64,000 bases of DNA from Bradyrhizobium mercantei (GTDB taxonomy: Bacteria; Pseudomonadota; Alphaproteobacteria; Rhizobiales; Xanthobacteraceae), in contig NZ_MKFI01000001.1 of assembly GCF_001982635.1 (NCBI RefSeq), forward strand, positions 124,001-188,000, written 5' to 3'. A model generated the notes under the pieces. The model saw only the letters and a list, made by a program, of their open reading frames with translations. It did not search any database and had not been told where the DNA came from. Shown one piece after another: positions 1 through 8,266 of this stretch (its first letter is position 1; each line of letters begins with the position of its first letter). A program made the position numbers and the translations under genes.

Positions 1-14
1 AGGCGCAGGCCAAA

Positions 15-215
15 ATGAATTTGCAACAGCAAGTAATTTCGAGCGGCTTCAAGATCATCTGCACGGATTGCGGCAGCCTGGCGATCAAGGTCGCCGATCC
101 GGCGCACGCGTCCGGCGACACCATCATCGAATGCCGCCGCTGCAACGCGGTGCGCGGAACGGTGGCGGAGCTGCACATCCTGGCGCGGCGCGGCCGCGAC
201 CTGTTCGAATTCTAA
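15..215 (+). CDS. Small zinc-ribbon-like protein
   Basis: A 66-residue protein with two CxxC knuckles, CTDC near residue 16 and CRRC near residue 40, the spacing of a minimal zinc ribbon. The start ATG sits near the left edge of the window, so an upstream partner gene cannot be judged. The tail is basic (ARRGRDLFEF). Function is unknown; metal binding is inferred from the four cysteines only. It is followed after 14 bases by another small gene on the same strand, and the two may be co-transcribed. Confidence 0.6.
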   Translation: MNLQQQVISSGFKIICTDCGSLAIKVADPAHASGDTIIECRRCNAVRGTVAELHILARRGRDLFEF

Positions 216-229
216 CCCCGACGCCGCCG

Positions 230-421
230 ATGCTGTCAGATCCGAATGCGACCATGCAGACTGACGTTCCCCTGGATACGGTCTGGTCGATCCTCGAGGC
301 CGCCAACGAATTGGGCGATACCCACACAGTCGACGCCTGCCGCCGCATCATCGACGCGAATTTGCGCGGCGAGGCCCCGGGGCAATCCGACCTGAACGCG
401 GTCGCCGCATTCTTTGCCTGA
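230..421 (+). CDS. Small hypothetical protein
   Basis: A 63-residue protein beginning MLSDPNATMQTDVPLDTVW; an internal ATG at 254 would give 55 residues. The sequence looks helical and acidic (SILEAANELGDTHTVDACRRIIDANL), like many small conserved Bradyrhizobium proteins. The open frame extends further upstream, but that part is a shadow of the preceding gene. No domain is recognised. Its reality rests on protein-like composition and the close position after the zinc-ribbon gene. Confidence 0.45.
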   Translation: MLSDPNATMQTDVPLDTVWSILEAANELGDTHTVDACRRIIDANLRGEAPGQSDLNAVAAFFA

Positions 422-591
422 TCAAGGCGGCGCGTTGCCGATTGTGAATTCAATACGGCGCCGCGGTGACGGATCACCCGGCGGAAACATAACAACACAG
501 AGCGCGCCGTCGCTTAACTTTGCTTAACTTGCGTCGTCCGGGACCGGCTGGCTAGCTGTCGCACAGCTTTCGATTCGGACGGGCCGATGCA

Positions 592-1887
592 ATGACGCGC
601 GATGACCTGATTGTCGGGGGCACGATCCTCGGGTTCTTCGTCCTCAGCATCGCCTCGATGATCGCCTGCGGGCAGGCATTCCCGGCGATGCATGTCTGGC
701 GATCCGGCATCACCGCCCACGCCGTCCTTGGCACCGCCATCATGGTCGTCTTCATCCCGGTATTCGTCGCGGGGCGATTCAGCTTCGGCTATCTGGTGGG
801 CTTCTCGCTGCTGTCAGCCGTGTTCGGCTTCGTCTGGCTCAGCTTCTTCAGCGCATTCGATTACCCGCACGCCGTCGCGCGCTGGGCCATGATCGCCGCG
901 CTGGCCGCAGCGATCATCCCCCTGCTGTTCCAGACCGTCCCGGTTTGGCGGCCCGGGCTGTCGGACGCGGCCATCAAGCGCGTCGCGCTGCTGCTGCTGG
1001 CAACGTCCTTCGCCGTGCTGATCGGCGACATCTCTTACGGGATCAATTTTGGCAATCCCTATGGCGCAGCCCGCACCGCCGTGGTGCGGCCGGCGCTGCT
1101 CAACTATCTCACCGGGATCATGATCGGCGCGGTGCTGCCCTATCTGTTCGCGCATTTCGCATCGCGCCGGCGATGTTTGGCGGCGACCGGCGTGTTGCTG
1201 TTTGCACTCGGCTTCTATCCCGTCGTCAACAACAAGACCGTGCTGCTGTTGCCTATCTGGCTGCCATTTCTGTTCTGGCTGTTTGGCCGGTTCACCCCGC
1301 GGCTGGCCACGGTGCTCGCATTTCTCGTTCCGATGATCATCGGGCTCGCGGCCTTCGCCGTTCTCACCGTCGACAGCGACTACGTGCTGTTCAGCGCCAT
1401 CAATCTGCGCTTCCTCGCAATCCCGTCACTGGCGCTCGATCAATACGCCGACTTCTTCGCGCACCGCGAGTTGACCCGGTTCTGCCAGATCACCGTCCTG
1501 CGACATGTGACCGCCTGCCCGTATGGCGAGCTCGGCCCGACGCTCGGAGCGATCTATCGCGACGGCAATTTCAACGCCTCCTTCCTCGCCACCGAAGGCA
1601 TCGCATCGGTCGGTCTCGCGCTCGCGCCGATCTCGGCGCTGGTGTGCGGCCTGATCCTGTCGTTGGGATCGATGGTCTCGCGGCACCTGTCACCGCGCTT
1701 CATCGCGGTATCGTCAGGCATCGCCGTTCAGGCCATCATGAACGTGCCGCTCACGACCGGCCTTTTGTCGAACGGAATCGCGCTGCTGTTCCTGCTGTGG
1801 TGGCTGACGCCCGAACAGCAAGCGGAAGCCTCGCATCATCAGCAACAGGCAGCGCAGCCCATCAACGTCGTCGGCCTCGCGGCCTAG
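592..1887 (+). CDS. Polytopic membrane protein, possible polysaccharide polymerase
   Basis: A 431-residue protein with about ten to twelve hydrophobic segments across its length, separated by short charged loops, and a larger loop around residues 280-320 (YADFFAHRELTRFCQITVLRH region). This layout resembles O-antigen polymerase/ligase (Wzy/WaaL-like) proteins, but no diagnostic motif was verified and the assignment is an inference. The C-terminus is hydrophilic and glutamine/histidine rich. Its stop overlaps the stop of the convergent methyltransferase gene by four bases. Confidence 0.6.
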   Translation: MTRDDLIVGGTILGFFVLSIASMIACGQAFPAMHVWRSGITAHAVLGTAIMVVFIPVFVAGRFSFGYLVGFSLLSAVFGFVWLSFFSAFDYPHAVARWAMIAALAAAIIPLLFQTVPVWRPGLSDAAIKRVALLLLATSFAVLIGDISYGINFGNPYGAARTAVVRPALLNYLTGIMIGAVLPYLFAHFASRRRCLAATGVLLFALGFYPVVNNKTVLLLPIWLPFLFWLFGRFTPRLATVLAFLVPMIIGLAAFAVLTVDSDYVLFSAINLRFLAIPSLALDQYADFFAHRELTRFCQITVLRHVTACPYGELGPTLGAIYRDGNFNASFLATEGIASVGLALAPISALVCGLILSLGSMVSRHLSPRFIAVSSGIAVQAIMNVPLTTGLLSNGIALLFLLWWLTPEQQAEASHHQQQAAQPINVVGLAA

Positions 1888-2774
1888 TGCAGCCTCGCCT
1901 TCTTGCGAAGAACGATAATGCTCTGATACGGCGAAATCCCGTTCATGCCGACGTCGACCAGATCGAACAGGTCGGTCCAATGCTGCTCGATATACCGTTT
2001 GGTGATGATCGTCTCGCCGTAGGTCATCTCGCCATCGACCGGATAGCTTTGAGGATAGAAGTAGAAGCCGTCCCGCCGCACCGTTTCCGCGATCTTTTGC
2101 TGATCCCAGCCAGGCAATTTGGAAATCGGCTCATAGAATGCGTAGGCCGGTGGCCGCACCGTCAGCAGGAACAGACCACGATCCTCCAGGGCCTCGTGAA
2201 CCGCAGCTAAACAAACGTCGCTCGCAACCGGGGACAGATGCGTCCAGATCGACAGCGCGTAGGCCACATCGAATTTCTGATTGAACGGAAGATGTCTTGG
2301 CAGGCTGTCCGACAGCACGATGTCGGCGTGAGGGTTGGAGCGTTGCGCGACTTGGATGATGCCCTTGTGGGGGTCACATCCATGCAGATTGCGCAGCGGC
2401 ACATCCTTCATTAAATATCTGAGCACGCTGCCCCAGCCGCAGCCATAGTCCAACACGGCGCAGTCTTCGAATGGCTTGTCCAGATGAAGCCTGATCTTGT
2501 CGTGCAATAGACGATAGGTCTCGACGACTGCGGCACCGAGCTCCATTCCGGAACGACCGCTCCAGTTTTTCTGGGTCCCGGCGTCCGGCGGATCGGGAAT
2601 GGTGGCCTTGATCGCTTCAAAGCCGTCATATTCCTTCCAGAGAAGCACATTCCACAGATACGGATCGTCGATCCATTTGAACGCCTCGTACGCAGGCTCG
2701 CCTCGTACGCATGCGGCATTGGTTTTTTCGAGTGCGTCCTTATAGTATTCGTTCAGCCACAAGCTCCAGTTCAT
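1884..2774 (-). CDS. Class I SAM-dependent methyltransferase
   Basis: A 296-residue protein with the SAM-binding motif I VLDYGCGWGS at about residues 107-116, followed by a motif II-like acidic position (GCDPHKGII) and a motif near DVAYALSIWTHL, typical of a class I fold. I chose ATG at 2774 because AAGGAG lies just upstream; a GTG six bases earlier is also open. The roughly 100-residue N-terminal extension is unassigned. Substrate is unknown; the convergent membrane protein may point to glycan modification, which is speculative. Confidence 0.75.
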   Translation of the reverse strand: MNWSLWLNEYYKDALEKTNAACVRGEPAYEAFKWIDDPYLWNVLLWKEYDGFEAIKATIPDPPDAGTQKNWSGRSGMELGAAVVETYRLLHDKIRLHLDKPFEDCAVLDYGCGWGSVLRYLMKDVPLRNLHGCDPHKGIIQVAQRSNPHADIVLSDSLPRHLPFNQKFDVAYALSIWTHLSPVASDVCLAAVHEALEDRGLFLLTVRPPAYAFYEPISKLPGWDQQKIAETVRRDGFYFYPQSYPVDGEMTYGETIITKRYIEQHWTDLFDLVDVGMNGISPYQSIIVLRKKARLH

Positions 2775-3122
2775 CAGCACTGCTCCTTGTTGTGCACGCT
2801 ACCAGCCCTCGCCCGCGCTAGCGTCAATTGAACTTCGCTGAGAGTGTCTCCGGCTTCTCCGGCAACTTTAAGACACCTCGAAAGCGCGTGAGTTCCAGGG
2901 AGCAATGGAACCGCTGATGTCGTTCCTGCTCTCAATGCGAGCAACTGCGATCGTCAGGTGACACCGACGGACGTTCGAGTTGAACAGCAATCGCACTCAG
3001 GAAATCGTGGCGGCTGTTTATCATCCTTTCCGAACTCGAACGGAAGAATGGCGTCGTGCAATCGCCCGCCGACGACGGCCGCAAGGCTCACGAGCCAGTT
3101 CTATTTCCAACCCACTATCGGA
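2775..3122. other. Intergenic stretch, no gene seen
   Basis: About 350 bases separate the methyltransferase start from the end of the next minus-strand gene. The open frames that cross it have no protein-like composition or ribosome-binding sites. It should contain the promoter of the methyltransferase gene, but I could not identify one with confidence. Confidence 0.4.
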
Positions 3123-3434
3123 TCATGGGTTGGCGCTAATCCACTGAAGAACTTTCGCGCGCGAAAACAGCCGCACGTGACCGCAATTCGTGCAGGAGAT
3201 CGCGCAAACATCGAGCGTCTTGGCTCGCGAAAAATCGGGAACGCCGGGAAACAGGAATGCCAACAGCGACAGGCGGCCTTTGGTCGCGGGAGAGCCGTCC
3301 ATCCCGGGCGGATCAACCTGAGTTTCATCGAACAGATCGTAGTTTTGATTGCCACAACATTCGCAAGCAGGCCTGAGGGCCTTGGCCTGCAGATAGCGGA
3401 CCAAATCATCGCGCCGAATAGGTTGCTCCGACAT
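3123..3434 (-). CDS. Hypothetical protein with two CxxC pairs (zinc ribbon)
   Basis: A 103-residue protein, MSEQPIRRDDLVRYLQAKAL at the start, with CECC near residue 24 and CTNC near residue 81. The four cysteines flank a hydrophobic middle (LSLLAFLFPGVPDF), as in zinc-ribbon proteins where the two knuckles come together in the fold. AAGGACGAGGAACGG lies upstream of the ATG as a plausible ribosome-binding region. Function is unknown. Confidence 0.65.
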   Translation of the reverse strand: MSEQPIRRDDLVRYLQAKALRPACECCGNQNYDLFDETQVDPPGMDGSPATKGRLSLLAFLFPGVPDFSRAKTLDVCAISCTNCGHVRLFSRAKVLQWISANP

Positions 3435-3900
3435 TCCGTTCCTCGTCCTTCCTGGTTGGGCTCTTCGCGTCTCGTTCGGGGCGCCATCATCAGCGCGCCG
3501 TGGCCGGCGCCGATCTTATCCGATGGTTGCGGTTACTGTGACTGTTACTCGGGGAATCACAATGAGACTTTTGCGTATCGCCGCAGGCTGCGCGGATCTG
3601 GCTGCGAGCTGATGTTCGGAAACTTGCCTTCGGGCCGTCCGAAATGCGGTAGCGATTGCGATGGTCCCCGAAGCTACGCGCCGGCGATGGCCTCGACGTG
3701 CTGAGCAACACCGCCGACGCGAATAGCGACGGTCTTCCATCGTCGCTTGCGCGCCCGGATGAGGTGGCTGGAACTGGACGACGAGCCCTGGTCCGAACAA
3801 GGGGCATTTAAACGCGTCATGACGCCGCCTCGCGTGACGCTTGGCGGTTCCGGCGATAGCCGGTCATCTCTGTAAGCTGCTGAATTTGCGCTGAAATTGA
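3435..3900. other. Intergenic stretch, no gene seen
   Basis: About 465 bases between the zinc-ribbon gene and tRNA-Asp. Short open frames exist on both strands but have arginine/serine-rich, shadow-like compositions and no ribosome-binding sites. Nothing in it was recognised. Confidence 0.35.
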
Positions 3901-3977
3901 TGGCGCGAGAGACGGGACTCGAACCCGCGGCCTCCGCCGTGACAGGGCGGCGCTCTAACCAACTGAGCTACTCCCGC
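3901..3977 (-). tRNA. tRNA-Asp (anticodon GTC)
   Basis: The minus strand folds as a complete cloverleaf: acceptor GCGGGAG pairs with CTCTCGC with one G-T wobble, the D arm contains AGCTCAGTTGGTTAGAGC, the anticodon loop is CTGTCAC giving GTC, and the T arm contains GGGTTCGAGTCCC. A G discriminator and an encoded CCA end the gene at 3901. Confidence 0.95.
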
Positions 3978-4307
3978 GGATGCCGATCATCGGATTGATC
4001 CGCGCAGGACCGAGGGCATAAAGGGCCGCATCCGGATAGTCAAGCGCGTTGCGGATCCCTGCACAGCACGGGCGTTCTTGCGGGTGCCGGCGCGACTTGT
4101 CGCCTGTTTTCAGGCGAAACGGCGTAGTCAGTAAAGCCCCGAATCGAATAAGGCCTGATAGGTCTGGGTTTCCTGTGGCCGGCCCGGCGCTGCCCGTTCC
4201 CAGAACCGGCGGTTTCAGGACCTTTCCGGACGCATTCCCCGACGCGAACGGCGCGCCATTCGCGTGAAAGCAGCAATCCAGCCATTCAGCAACGAGGAGG
4301 GCCACAC
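3978..4307. other. Intergenic stretch upstream of the HU gene
   Basis: About 330 bases between tRNA-Asp and the HU gene. It must hold promoters for both, in opposite directions, but no clear -35/-10 pair was picked out. The open frames through it are not protein-like. Confidence 0.35.
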
Positions 4308-4607
4308 ATGGCGAAGAAAGCAGCGACCCCGGCGACGATCACGCTGAAGCACCTGGCGGCGGCCATCGCCGAAGAGCAGGAGCTGTCCAAGAAGCAAGCC
4401 GAGGCGATCCTGACCGACATGGTCACGAGGATCACCAAGCACCTCAAGAAGGGCGAGCGTATCAGGATCGTCGGCCTCGGCATCCTCCAGGTCCGCAAGC
4501 GCGCCGCCCGGATGGGCCGCAACCCGGCAACCGGCGAGCAGATCCACATCAAGGCGAGCAAGAAGGTCGCCTTCCGCGCAGCCAAGGAGCTGAAGGAAGC
4601 CGTCTAG
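4308..4607 (+). CDS. HU-family DNA-binding protein
   Basis: A 99-residue histone-like protein. After a short basic N-terminus it follows the HU/IHF fold: dimerisation helices (ITLKHLAAAIAEEQELSKKQ), the VGLGILQVRKRAARMGRNP hairpin arm with the family's GRNP turn, and the closing helix KVAFRAAKELKEAV. It bends and compacts DNA as a dimer. Ribosome-binding site AACGAGGAGG lies close to the ATG. A strong hairpin terminator follows, so the gene is probably monocistronic. The N-terminal MAKKAATPATITLK is slightly longer than in enteric HU. Confidence 0.93.
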   Translation: MAKKAATPATITLKHLAAAIAEEQELSKKQAEAILTDMVTRITKHLKKGERIRIVGLGILQVRKRAARMGRNPATGEQIHIKASKKVAFRAAKELKEAV

Positions 4608-4629
4608 GTCTTTCTCTTTCCGTTAAGGC

Positions 4630-4675
4630 AAAGCGCCATTCCGGCTCGTGACGCGGCCCCGGAGTGGCGCTTTTC
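4630..4675 (+). terminator. Rho-independent terminator after the HU gene
   Basis: The arms AAAGCGCCATTCCGG (4630-4644) and CCGGAGTGGCGCTTT (4659-4673) pair with a single G-U wobble across a 14-base loop, and TTTT ends the structure. It lies 23 bases after the HU stop. Confidence 0.85.
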
Positions 4676-4776
4676 TGTTATAGAATTGTCTTTCGAGCTC
4701 GCCTTGACGCGGTTTGCCTGCGCGAACCAACTTCGCCAAAGCGCCTTATTCCTTTTCCTTACTTTGTGCGGTCTTC

Positions 4777-6033
4777 ATGCTGGCACCGGCTCTCGACTTC
4801 AAGCACACCGTCACCGAGCGCTTCCTGCGCTATGTCGTGATCGACACCCAGTCCGATCCGGATTCACCCACCACGCCTTCCACCGAGAAGCAGAAGAATC
4901 TCGGCCGCCTGCTGGTCGACGAGTTGCAGGCGATGGGGGTATCCGATGCGCATCTCGATCCGCACGGCTACGTCTATGCGACGATTCCGGCCAACACCGA
5001 CAAGACGGTGCCGGTGATCTGCTTCTGCTCGCATATGGACACCTCGCCCGACTGCACCGGCAAGAACGTCAGGCCGCAGGTCGTGAAGAACTATGCCGGC
5101 GGCGACATCGTGCTGCCCGCCGACGCCTCGCAGGTGATCCGCGCCGCCGAGCACGAGGCGCTGGCCGACCAGATCGGCAACGACATCATCACGACCGACG
5201 GCACCACCCTGCTCGGCGCCGACAACAAGGCCGGCCTCGCCGAGATCATGGATGCCGCGCATTTCCTGGTCGCTAACCCGCAGGTGAAGCACGGCACCAT
5301 CAAGATCCTGTTCACGCCGGACGAGGAGATCGGCCGCGGCGTCGACAAGGTCGACATCAGGAAGCTCGGCGCCGACTTCGGCTACACCATGGACGGCGAG
5401 ACCGCGGGCCACATCGAGGACGAGACCTTCTCCGCCGACGGCGCCAGCATCATCATCGAAGGCGTCGCGACCCATCCGGGTTTTGCCAAAGGCAAGATGG
5501 AGCACGCGATCAAGATCGCGGCTGCGATCGTCGACCGCCTGCCCAAGGACACCTGCTCGCCCGAGACCACCGAGGGCAAGGAAGGTTTCCTGCATCCGGT
5601 CGCGATCTCCGGTGCGCTGGAGCACGCGCGGATCGACTTCATCGTGCGCGACTTCACCGAGACCGGGCTGAAGCAGAAGGAAGCGCTGCTCGAGGCGATC
5701 GTGAAGGATGTCATGAAGGGATATCCGCGCTCGACCTATCGCATGGAGGTCAAGCAGCAATACCGCAACATGAAGGAGGTGATCGATCGTCACCCCCAGA
5801 TCGTCGCTTACGCGATCGAGGCGATCGAGCGCGCGGGACTGACGCCGGTGAAGACCTCGATCCGTGGCGGCACCGATGGCTCGCGGCTGTCCTTCATGGG
5901 ACTGCCCTGCCCGAACATCTTCGCCGGTGAGCACGCATTCCATTCGCGGCTCGAATGGGTCAGCCGGCAGGACATGGAAAAGGCCGTACAGACCATCGTG
6001 CATCTGGCGATGATCTGGGAAGAGCGGGCCTGA
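4777..6033 (+). CDS. pepT: Peptidase T (tripeptide aminopeptidase)
   Basis: An M20-family dizinc aminopeptidase that removes N-terminal residues from tripeptides in the cytoplasm. From the ATG at 4777 it has 418 residues, close to the usual 408 or so. Visible metal/catalytic signatures are SHMDTSPD (His86, Asp88), GADNKAG (Asp149) and PDEEIG (Glu183/184), with IRGGTDGSRLS and the late histidine in GEHAFHS. The longer frame upstream begins in non-conserved sequence, so I start at MLAPALDFKH. It ends directly against the convergent methyltransferase stop, sharing the palindrome TGATCA. Confidence 0.93.
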   Translation: MLAPALDFKHTVTERFLRYVVIDTQSDPDSPTTPSTEKQKNLGRLLVDELQAMGVSDAHLDPHGYVYATIPANTDKTVPVICFCSHMDTSPDCTGKNVRPQVVKNYAGGDIVLPADASQVIRAAEHEALADQIGNDIITTDGTTLLGADNKAGLAEIMDAAHFLVANPQVKHGTIKILFTPDEEIGRGVDKVDIRKLGADFGYTMDGETAGHIEDETFSADGASIIIEGVATHPGFAKGKMEHAIKIAAAIVDRLPKDTCSPETTEGKEGFLHPVAISGALEHARIDFIVRDFTETGLKQKEALLEAIVKDVMKGYPRSTYRMEVKQQYRNMKEVIDRHPQIVAYAIEAIERAGLTPVKTSIRGGTDGSRLSFMGLPCPNIFAGEHAFHSRLEWVSRQDMEKAVQTIVHLAMIWEERA

Positions 6034-6885
6034 TCAGGCCTTCGCCGTCACGATCCAGATTGCGCCCGGCAGCAGCACGGCGTCGCCCTTGACGAAGGGC
6101 ATGAGCGCTTCGCGCATCGATGCGATCGCGGCGGCGCGCACGTCATCCGGGTGGCCTTCCAGCGCACGACTGGCCGGCCCGATCTCGAGCGCGCCCTGGA
6201 TCGCTGCGTCGATGCCGCGCCCGGTCGCGACATCGAGCTCGACCTTGCACGGCTCCATAGCGATGCCGGACAAGCCCGCCTCGCCCAGGATCCGCTTCAC
6301 CCGGGCTTCGGATGCAAACGCGAACGGACCGGGATCCTCGGGACCGAGCGGCGGCAGCTTCGGCACGTGCTTGTAGACCGCCTGCAACGGCGCCATGAAG
6401 AACGGATTTTCGCGCGGCTCCTGCCAGCATGCGAAAGCCAGACGCCCCGTCGGCTTCATCGCCTTGTGCAGATTGGCGAACGATGCCGCCGGATCGGCAA
6501 AGAACATCACGCCGAAGCGCGAGGCCAGCAAGTCGAAGCTCTCGCGTGCGAACGGATAGACCGTCGCATCGGCCAATGCGAACTCGACCGGTAACCCCTG
6601 CGGCGCGCTCTGCCGCGCCCGCGTCAGCATCGGCTCCGAGACATCGACGCCGAGCACGCGACCATCCGGCGCAACCCTGGCCGCCAGCGCAAACGCCGAG
6701 GCACCGCTGCCGCAGCCGACATCGACCACACGCTCGCCGGCCTTCGGCGCGGCGCGATCGATCAGGAGATCGAGCACCGGCTGCAGCACGATGTCCTGCG
6801 CGGCCTGCCGGCTCGCCCAGCGCTGACCGCCCGGCCCGTTCCAATAGGCAATCTGATCGGCGTTTTGCGGGTGACCAGCGTTCAT
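6034..6885 (-). CDS. SAM-dependent methyltransferase (Methyltransf_11 type)
   Basis: A 283-residue protein with SAM motif I VVDVGCGSGAS at residues 53-63, the acidic loop VLGVDVSEPML, and FDLLASRFGVMFF as post-motif, the pattern of UbiE/COQ5-like class I enzymes. The N-terminus IAYWNGPGGQRWASRQ is typical of a large family of bacterial small-molecule methyltransferases. Substrate unknown. No stretch separates it from the end of pepT on the other strand. Confidence 0.85.
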   Translation of the reverse strand: MNAGHPQNADQIAYWNGPGGQRWASRQAAQDIVLQPVLDLLIDRAAPKAGERVVDVGCGSGASAFALAARVAPDGRVLGVDVSEPMLTRARQSAPQGLPVEFALADATVYPFARESFDLLASRFGVMFFADPAASFANLHKAMKPTGRLAFACWQEPRENPFFMAPLQAVYKHVPKLPPLGPEDPGPFAFASEARVKRILGEAGLSGIAMEPCKVELDVATGRGIDAAIQGALEIGPASRALEGHPDDVRAAAIASMREALMPFVKGDAVLLPGAIWIVTAKA

Positions 6886-6918
6886 GCGATCGAACCTTGT
6901 TGAGAAATTTGGTCGACC

Positions 6919-7224
6919 CTAACAGGTCTCGCGCGTCGCAGCGCGCAACATCGGCGTGACCTGATAGGTGAATCCCGCATTGGCCTTGGTGACGGGATCG
7001 TTGGCGACGATCTCCTGCGGATCGGCATCGTCAGCCAGTTGCAGCACGCCGAGACCCCAGACGCCGGCAGGATCGGCCACCGGCCCGAAGATCAGCGCCT
7101 TGCCGGCTTGCAGCAATTCGCCGCAATAGGCGACGTGCGCCTGCATGAGCGCGGCTTCCTGCGGCGTCATGTCCTGCGGAAAGGTCGGGCGCGGTCCGGT
7201 CAATTTGCAGACGTAGTATTTCAT
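6919..7224 (-). CDS. YciI-family protein
   Basis: A 101-residue protein with the dimeric ferredoxin-like YCII layout: MKYYVCKLTGPRP strand, HVAYCGELLQAGKALIFGPVAD helix-strand, and a late PVTKANAGFTYQVTPM strand. The start is the ATG at 7224; the longer frame upstream is arginine/proline-rich noise. YciI proteins are small putative enzymes of uncertain activity. It lies 33 bases upstream of the methyltransferase gene on the same strand, so the two may form an operon. Confidence 0.8.
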   Translation of the reverse strand: MKYYVCKLTGPRPTFPQDMTPQEAALMQAHVAYCGELLQAGKALIFGPVADPAGVWGLGVLQLADDADPQEIVANDPVTKANAGFTYQVTPMLRAATRETC

Positions 7225-7246
7225 CGACCTGGTCCGCGCTCGGGGA

Positions 7247-7534
7247 TTATTTGGCGGCCGCACTCGTCGGCTTGGCCTGCTTCGGCGCCGGGGTCGTCTT
7301 GGCGGCCTTGGGGGCCTGCCCGTCATTGGGGCGCGCAATGCCCCAGGGGTCGGTCGGCTTCTGGTCCGGCACGCCGCTCAGCGCGCGCTGATAGGCGCGC
7401 TGCTGCCGCGCCTCATTGGCCGTATCGGCCGGCGACTTCTCGACCTCTTCGCGATAGCGCTGGACGTGATCCGACTGCGCGAACGCAGGTCCGGCAATCA
7501 TGGCAAGAAGAAAAATCGCGGCGAGTTTGCGCAT
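7247..7534 (-). CDS. Small secreted or periplasmic hypothetical protein
   Basis: A 95-residue protein with a clear Sec signal peptide, MRKLAAIFLLAMIAGPAFAQ, cleaved probably after AFA. The mature part is charged, then becomes lysine/alanine/proline rich (KAAKTTPAPKQAKPTSAAAK), suggesting a disordered tail. It is immediately upstream of the YciI gene on the same strand. No function is recognised. Confidence 0.65.
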   Translation of the reverse strand: MRKLAAIFLLAMIAGPAFAQSDHVQRYREEVEKSPADTANEARQQRAYQRALSGVPDQKPTDPWGIARPNDGQAPKAAKTTPAPKQAKPTSAAAK

Positions 7535-7741
7535 GCATCGAGTTCCCGGTTAGGCGGACAGAATAGCATCGCAGCACGGTCGGCATCAAACCTGAGCGCG
7601 TGACTTTCGGCACCTTTCACGCTGTCGGATATCCCGTGACATTCGGCACGCCAGCGCGGAGCAAGCGCGGTCCCGACCACCCCATCTACTACCCCACGGC
7701 CGGGATCGCGCCCTCTCCTCGCGTTCACAGAGGACCGCGCA

Positions 7742-7990
7742 ATGGCGTTACCGTGTAGGGCTCTTCAACCAGAGGCCGCCTTGCAGCTCGTGAAACACCG
7801 CGCCATCGCCATTTTGCGCGAGCATGTGCAAGCGGAGGCGGAGCTTGTCGGGCGAGCCGCGGTTCTCACCGACGGAACTGCGGGGACCGTCGAGGGCGTG
7901 TTTCTTGACGAGTCTCACGGCTTGCGCATCTCGATCGCGGGGCACATCGGCAAATGGCCGATCTCGACAATCAGGATGCTTCAGCAATAG
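7742..7990 (+). CDS. Small hypothetical protein
   Basis: An 82-residue protein. The second half (GRAAVLTDGTAGTVEGVFLDESHGLRISIAG in two runs) alternates glycine turns and beta strands in a way reminiscent of a PRC-barrel-like or small beta-barrel domain, but this is a weak resemblance. The start is an ATG preceded by GAGGACCGCGC. The opposite strand is also open over most of this stretch, so coding status is probable, not certain. Confidence 0.5.
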   Translation: MALPCRALQPEAALQLVKHRAIAILREHVQAEAELVGRAAVLTDGTAGTVEGVFLDESHGLRISIAGHIGKWPISTIRMLQQ

Positions 7991-8010
7991 GGCCGGATGC
8001 TGCGTCCGTC

Positions 8011-8036
8011 CGCCTTCGCTCTTCGAGCTTCGGCGT
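8011..8036. repeat. Fragment of dispersed repeat (inverted relative to the 43.98 kb copy)
   Basis: The 26 bases here match the reverse complement of 43981-44007 with a single difference (CTTCGGCG against CTACGGCG). The core CGCTCTTCGAGC is itself nearly palindromic. It sits between a small gene and the tRNA-Val hairpin. Confidence 0.6.
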
Positions 8037-8039
8037 GAC

Positions 8040-8124
8040 AGCCTTCGCCCTGCGCTCCGAACAAGGCGATGAGATGATCACAAAAGGCTGGCTTGCCCAG
8101 CCGTAGCCCGCAGGGCGAAGGCTG
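8040..8124. repeat. 16-bp inverted repeat abutting tRNA-Val
   Basis: CAGCCTTCGCCCTGCG at 8040-8055 is the exact reverse complement of 8109-8124, with 53 bases between. The right arm ends inside the CCA of the tRNA-Val gene, so the structure lies directly downstream of the tRNA in its direction of transcription. It may be a mobile hairpin element or act in 3' processing or termination. Confidence 0.7.
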
Positions 8125-8197
8125 GTGGGCGGTGAGAGGATCGAACTCCCGACCAATGGTGTGTAAAACCAGTGCTCTACCGCTGAGCTAACCGCCC
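8123..8197 (-). tRNA. tRNA-Val (anticodon TAC)
   Basis: On the minus strand GGGCGGT pairs with ACCGCCC as a perfect acceptor, with D arm AGCTCAGCGGTAGAGC, anticodon loop TTTACAC giving TAC, and T arm GGGAGTTCGATCCTC. Discriminator A and an encoded CCA follow. The fifth base pair of the anticodon stem is mismatched (C-T). Confidence 0.93.
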
Positions 8198-8266
8198 TGA
8201 CCTGCGCGCCTCTTTAGCCTCGCCTGCCCCCGAGGTGCAAGGCCGCAAAGCCTCAATCCGTCAACC

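Noticed and set aside
2958..3704. A 248-codon plus-strand frame over the zinc-ribbon gene
   Set aside because: Antisense to a protein with conserved CxxC pairs; its own product is Ser/Arg/Pro-rich with no recognisable segment.
3901..8197. Genomic island inserted at tRNA-Asp or tRNA-Val
   Set aside because: No integrase, no repeated tRNA end on the far side and no phage genes; the genes between are ordinary chromosomal ones.
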